Shown one piece after another: positions 57,995 to 64,000 of a stretch of DNA of 64,000 nt; within the stretch, counting starts at the first letter, position 1, and the number at the start of each line of letters is the position of its first letter. The stretch comes from Serpula lacrymans var. lacrymans S7.9. Its lineage: Eukaryota; Basidiomycota; Agaricomycetes; Boletales; Serpulaceae. The notes beneath the pieces were generated by a model. It was not told where the DNA came from. It made no database searches and saw nothing but the letters and a program-made list of their open reading frames with translations. The stretch lies in NCBI RefSeq assembly GCF_000218685.1, contig NW_006763298.1:1142386-1206385 (forward strand). Reading direction: 5' to 3'. Position numbers and translations under genes: made by a program.

Positions 57995-58461
57995 TTGGCC
58001 TTTACCAGATTAAGGAAGTTAAACCCAATACAGTGGAGCTGAAACTCCCAAAATGGATGAGGGTAGTACCCACGGTCAATATTAGCCGTGTGAAACCCTA
58101 CAAAGGGCTGCTGCCGGGTCAGTGCATGGACTGGCCCGGACCGGTTGTAGTCACCCAGGAAGGTGAGAAAGAGTTTGAAGTCAAACGAGTCGTGGATTCA
58201 CGCTTGAAGCATGGAAAATTAGAGTTCCTAGTCCTATGGAAGGGCTATGGAGACGAGGACAGAACATGGGAACCAGAAACCCATCTGGACAATTCCCACG
58301 ACACTGTTTGCAAATTTTATTCTAAAAATCCCTCGGCTCCTAGGAAGCTTAGAGGCATTGATTCAACACTTTTTAATTCCCTTTTTCAACCTATGCCCAA
58401 AAATTTGATACTACCTCTGGTACTTGGTCTCACCTGGAAGTCAAGCCTTAGAGGGGGGTAG
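57995..58461 (+). mobile_element. Chromovirus integrase C-terminus with chromodomain
   Basis: The frame reads GLYQIKEVKPNTVELKLPKW and TVNISRVKPYKG, the integrase C-terminal SH3-like part, then FEVKRVVDSRLKHGKLEFLV and LWKGYGDEDRTWEPETHLDN, a chromodomain. Chromoviruses use it to target histone marks. Its polypurine tract (agaggggggtag) lies immediately before LTR copy B. The upstream two thirds of pol are missing, replaced by the inverted-repeat structure. Confidence 0.88.
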
Positions 58462-59293
58462 TGTTACAATACACAATTTTTGGACCTTTAAATTTCATTC
58501 TCCTCTTTAACTTTCTTCTGTAGTTTTTACACACTGTGCCATGCAGCATTTTCTATTTTTGTTCAAACTCCACCTTCTCGCTCTGCGCTGCCTTTTTTTA
58601 TTTTTAGCTACAAAGTATCTCACACAGTGGAGCTGGTCACATGGGCTGCACCCTATGACATCATCAGCCACTGCCCCCATCAACTATATAGTACATATGT
58701 ACAAACAACCTGTAGTAGTATAAATACCCAATAGATCCAGGAGACCCCTCACCAAGTCCTCCTGTTGTTTACCCACAACTAACTTGGTCCTATCCTAAGG
58801 GTAACCACTCCCCTCACTGTTACGATAACACATTTTCAGACCTTTAATTATCATTCTCCTCTTTAACCTTTTTCTATAGTTTTCACACATGGTACCATGC
58901 AGCACCTTCCCTTTTGTTCAAACTCCTCTTTTTCGTGCCACGCGGCCTTTCTTCTTATTTTAGATACTAGTATCTCACACAGTAGAGCTGGTCACACAGG
59001 CTGCGCCCTCTGACATCATCAGCCACTGCCTTCATCAACTGTACAGTACACATGTACAAATAGCTTGTAGTAGTATAAATACCCCAATAGATCAAGGAAA
59101 CTCCTCGGCGAGTCCTCCTGTTGTATCCTCACAACTAATTTGTTGAATCCTAAGGGGTAATCACTCCCTCATCTCTTTCTCTTTTGCTTGTCTGAGTTGT
59201 GCGCCGGAGTAAGAAACTCTAGGTTGTTACACTCACTACCTTTACAGCTTTGTCTGAGTTGTGCATCAGAGTAACAAACTCTTGGTCGTTACA
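58462..59293 (+). repeat. LTR copy B (3' LTR), split by LTR copy C
   Basis: It begins TGTTACAATACAC right after the polypurine tract and ends TTGGTCGTTACA at 59293. It is interrupted between 58817 and 59232 by copy C. No target duplication matching that of LTR A was found (AATGC follows). Confidence 0.85.
58818..59231 (+). mobile_element. Solo LTR copy C nested in copy B
   Basis: TGTTACGATAACAC to AGGTTGTTACA, 414 bp, flanked by the direct duplication CTCAC (58813-58817 and 59232-59236). The duplicated bases belong to copy B, whose sequence resumes exactly after them. So a later insertion of the same family went into an existing LTR and was reduced to a solo LTR. Confidence 0.9.
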
Positions 59294-59474
59294 AATGCAT
59301 GCTGTAATAATGTAGGTGCAAAGCTTCTTATATAACAGACAGATGTAAATACCATGTGAAAATTAATGATAGCCACAAAAGGCTGGTTATAATCACAGAA
59401 TAAAACTTTGGGCAAAGCTCCAAAGTTCTCTTATGTAATATAATTTCTACAGTAACAAAGAAGATTCTGTGGAT

Positions 59475-59898
59475 TGTTACGACAACACAATTTTTGGACC
59501 TTTCCTTTAATTTTCATTCTCCGCTTTAACCTTTTACTGTAGTTTTCACACTTCATGCCATGCGGCACTTTCCTTTTCATTCTAACTCCACTTTCTTGCA
59601 CAGCACCGCCTTTATTCTTCTTTTAGACACAAACTCTCTCATGCAGTGGAGCTGGTCATGCGGGCTAGGCCCCATGACATCATCAGCCACTGCCTTTATC
59701 AACTATACAGTACATATGTACAAATAAACTTGTAGTAGTATATATACCCCAATAGGTCAAGGAGACTCCTCAGCGAGTCCTCCTGTTGTATCCTCACAAC
59801 TAACTTGTTGAAGTCTAAGGGATTTATCCCTTTCTCATTTTCTCCACTCTTTGCCTGTCCTAGTTGTGCGCCAGGGTAACAAACTCTTGGTTGTTACA
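59475..59898 (+). mobile_element. Solo LTR copy D
   Basis: TGTTACGACAACAC to TTGGTTGTTACA, 424 bp, flanked by the direct duplication TGGAT (59470-59474 and 59899-59903). It is inserted near a Ty1/copia fragment. Confidence 0.9.
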
Positions 59899-59958
59899 TG
59901 GATGTGGATGTTCATCAGCAAATGATTTGGAGAAGACCTACCTCCAACAGAGCTACAC

Positions 59959-60183
59959 TGCAATAACCAATCTGTGATTGCACTATCTAAAGACAGTTAG
60001 TGTCACACCTGCACCAAGCATATCAACATATATTATCACTTTATCCAACATGCTATTGAAGATGGAAAAGTCAAGATCAACTATTGCCCAACTGAAGACA
60101 TGATGGCAGATGTACTCACAAAAGCTTTGCCCTCATTCAAGGTCAATCACTTTGCAAGCACACTTGGACTCTGTACAGCTTGA
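59959..60183 (+). mobile_element. Ty1/copia RNase H C-terminal fragment
   Basis: The frame reads CNNQSVIALSKDS, a TAG (59998-60000), then HINIYYHFIQHAIEDGKVKI and NYCPTEDMMADVLTKALPS, the typical end of copia polyproteins, with a TGA at 60181-60183. A purine tract (gagggggag) follows and then TGTTGGAAG at 60191, the expected start of the 3' LTR. Confidence 0.85.
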
Positions 60184-60190
60184 GGGGGAG

Positions 60191-60840
60191 TGTTGGAAGT
60201 ACATGTACATGAGACTCACAAGCATTGTATGGTGTGGTGCATAGATAAGAAGTGGTGCAGGCACCAAAATGGGAAGGTGCAGTGATTGAGGTGGCCCATG
60301 TACCCAATATACAGCATCAGAAATTTTGTTTCTGTTTTCACATATATACACTGTTGTTGTCAGGCAGACACCTCAGATCTTCTCTCAAAGTCTGAGGTGA
60401 CATCCTTTTATGTTAAACTTACAAGTACTTAGCTCATACTTTATTTCCAGTCTTTTGTCTTGTTCAGGCTAGGTACATAATCATGAATATTACAGATCTT
60501 CTCTTAAAGTCCGAGTCTTTTGTCTTGACCAAACCCAAACAACTTGACTCGTAACCTCTGAAAGGGTTAAAACAATGTCATTCTTGATTGTGGTTGCTAC
60601 TGTAGTGAATTGTATAACATTCTGCAGTGAGAGACCATGATAATGGTTGAGGGTGTGTACACGTGTGCGATAAGGGTGAGTTCAACTATGTTTCAACGTG
60701 GCAAAAGAAATCCAGGTGCCTCCGTTTTTGGGGCGTGCGAGCTTATTATATAACGTTTTGCAGAGGAGCGAAGTTGGCGCAGCCAAGGTTTTCGGAAAGC
60801 GCTGTAACACCTCTTGACGTGTTCAAAGCACATTAGCACG
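60191..60840 (+). repeat. Probable copia 3' LTR and upstream region of PRP43
   Basis: It begins TGTTGGAAGTACATG just after the copia purine tract. The far end of the LTR could not be fixed; a partly duplicated block (cagatcttctc followed by aaagtc) occurs near 60375 and 60492. From about 60560 on the sequence looks like the promoter side of the PRP43 gene. Confidence 0.5.
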
Positions 60841-63771
<2,931 letters not shown>

Positions 63772-64000
63772 TGGTATCTTCGCGATTGCTCATATTTATG
63801 TGTAGAGTTGACTTCAGGTCTTAATCTCTGGATAATGAATAGAATCTGAGAGCAGACCTGTTTGCAAGGACTATAGTACTATTGATGGTATAACTTACGA
63901 CATTGTGGGACTTAGGCGCTATTGTGAAGCACGACATCAGACATGATCATGTTTCAAAGACTAAGGGGTCAATCTAAATATTGTATGCTCTTATCAGATC
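63772..64000. other. 3' region of PRP43 to window end
   Basis: No coding feature was recognised in the last 229 bp. Confidence 0.4.

Noticed and set aside
50910..59293. Intact, autonomous chromovirus
   Set aside because: gag has a stop and an inserted LTR, most of pol is missing, and the LTRs have no matching target duplication.

Overview
The window reads as nuclear DNA of a basidiomycete fungus, most likely a mushroom-forming agaricomycete. Genes are compact and packed on both strands, and almost every one is split by many 50-80 bp introns. The protein set is fungal: a URA2-type pyrimidine multienzyme, a CDC12-type septin, a Dap1-like protein and a fungal SLATT protein. The last third adds Crinkler-like genes and LTR retrotransposons. 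I rebuilt gene models by joining exons on GT-AG (and some GC-AG) borders, reading phase and conserved family motifs. Splice sites are therefore predictions, but most models close exactly in frame.

Layout. 0.3-1.1 kb: end of an unrecognised, possibly secreted protein (-). 1.2-8.5 kb: URA2 (+). 8.5-10.5 kb: gene-poor. 10.5-20.4 kb: SLATT protein (+), NC2-alpha (+), SLD5 (-), DAP1 (-), a secreted BNR-type beta-propeller (+) and two unrecognised genes (-). 21.3-29.6 kb: two MFS transporter paralogs in opposite orientation enclose a convergent pair, tyrosyl-tRNA synthetase (+) and a J-protein (-). 30.5-42.7 kb: histone H4 (+), MRM2 (-), a TFIIIC triple-barrel protein (+), a gene relic, a Cys-rich coiled-coil protein (+), a frameshifted HSPA12-type Hsp70 (-), an unrecognised gene (+) and a probable mitochondrial protein (+). 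43.2-46.7 kb: septin (-) and an unrecognised gene with a Cys/His tail (+). 47.2-50.2 kb: a broken Crinkler-kinase gene and a second Crinkler header (-). 50.9-60.6 kb: a retrotransposon graveyard. 60.8-63.8 kb: PRP43 (+).

The retrotransposon block is a Ty3/gypsy chromovirus remnant (LTR, gag, chromodomain integrase end, polypurine tract, LTR). A foreign solo LTR has split its gag. Its pol has been replaced by a 4.7 kb structure with two 1.8 kb inverted arms around a reverse-transcriptase fragment. Further solo LTRs of the same family sit in or beside the 3' LTR, with clear 5-bp target duplications, and a Ty1/copia RNase H end lies beyond them.

The housekeeping genes serve pyrimidine synthesis, transcription, replication initiation, sterol/heme biology, translation, chaperoning, chromatin, mitochondrial rRNA methylation, cytokinesis and splicing/ribosome maturation. 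They are unrelated in pathway, as is usual for fungal gene order. The points most worth following are the inverted MFS pair with identical exon lengths and a shared CGG-N8-CCG promoter site, the decaying Crinkler and HSPA12 genes, the long hairpin retroelement carrying a conserved 180-codon ORF, the repeated use of GC-AG introns and micro-exons, and the fungal SLATT protein.
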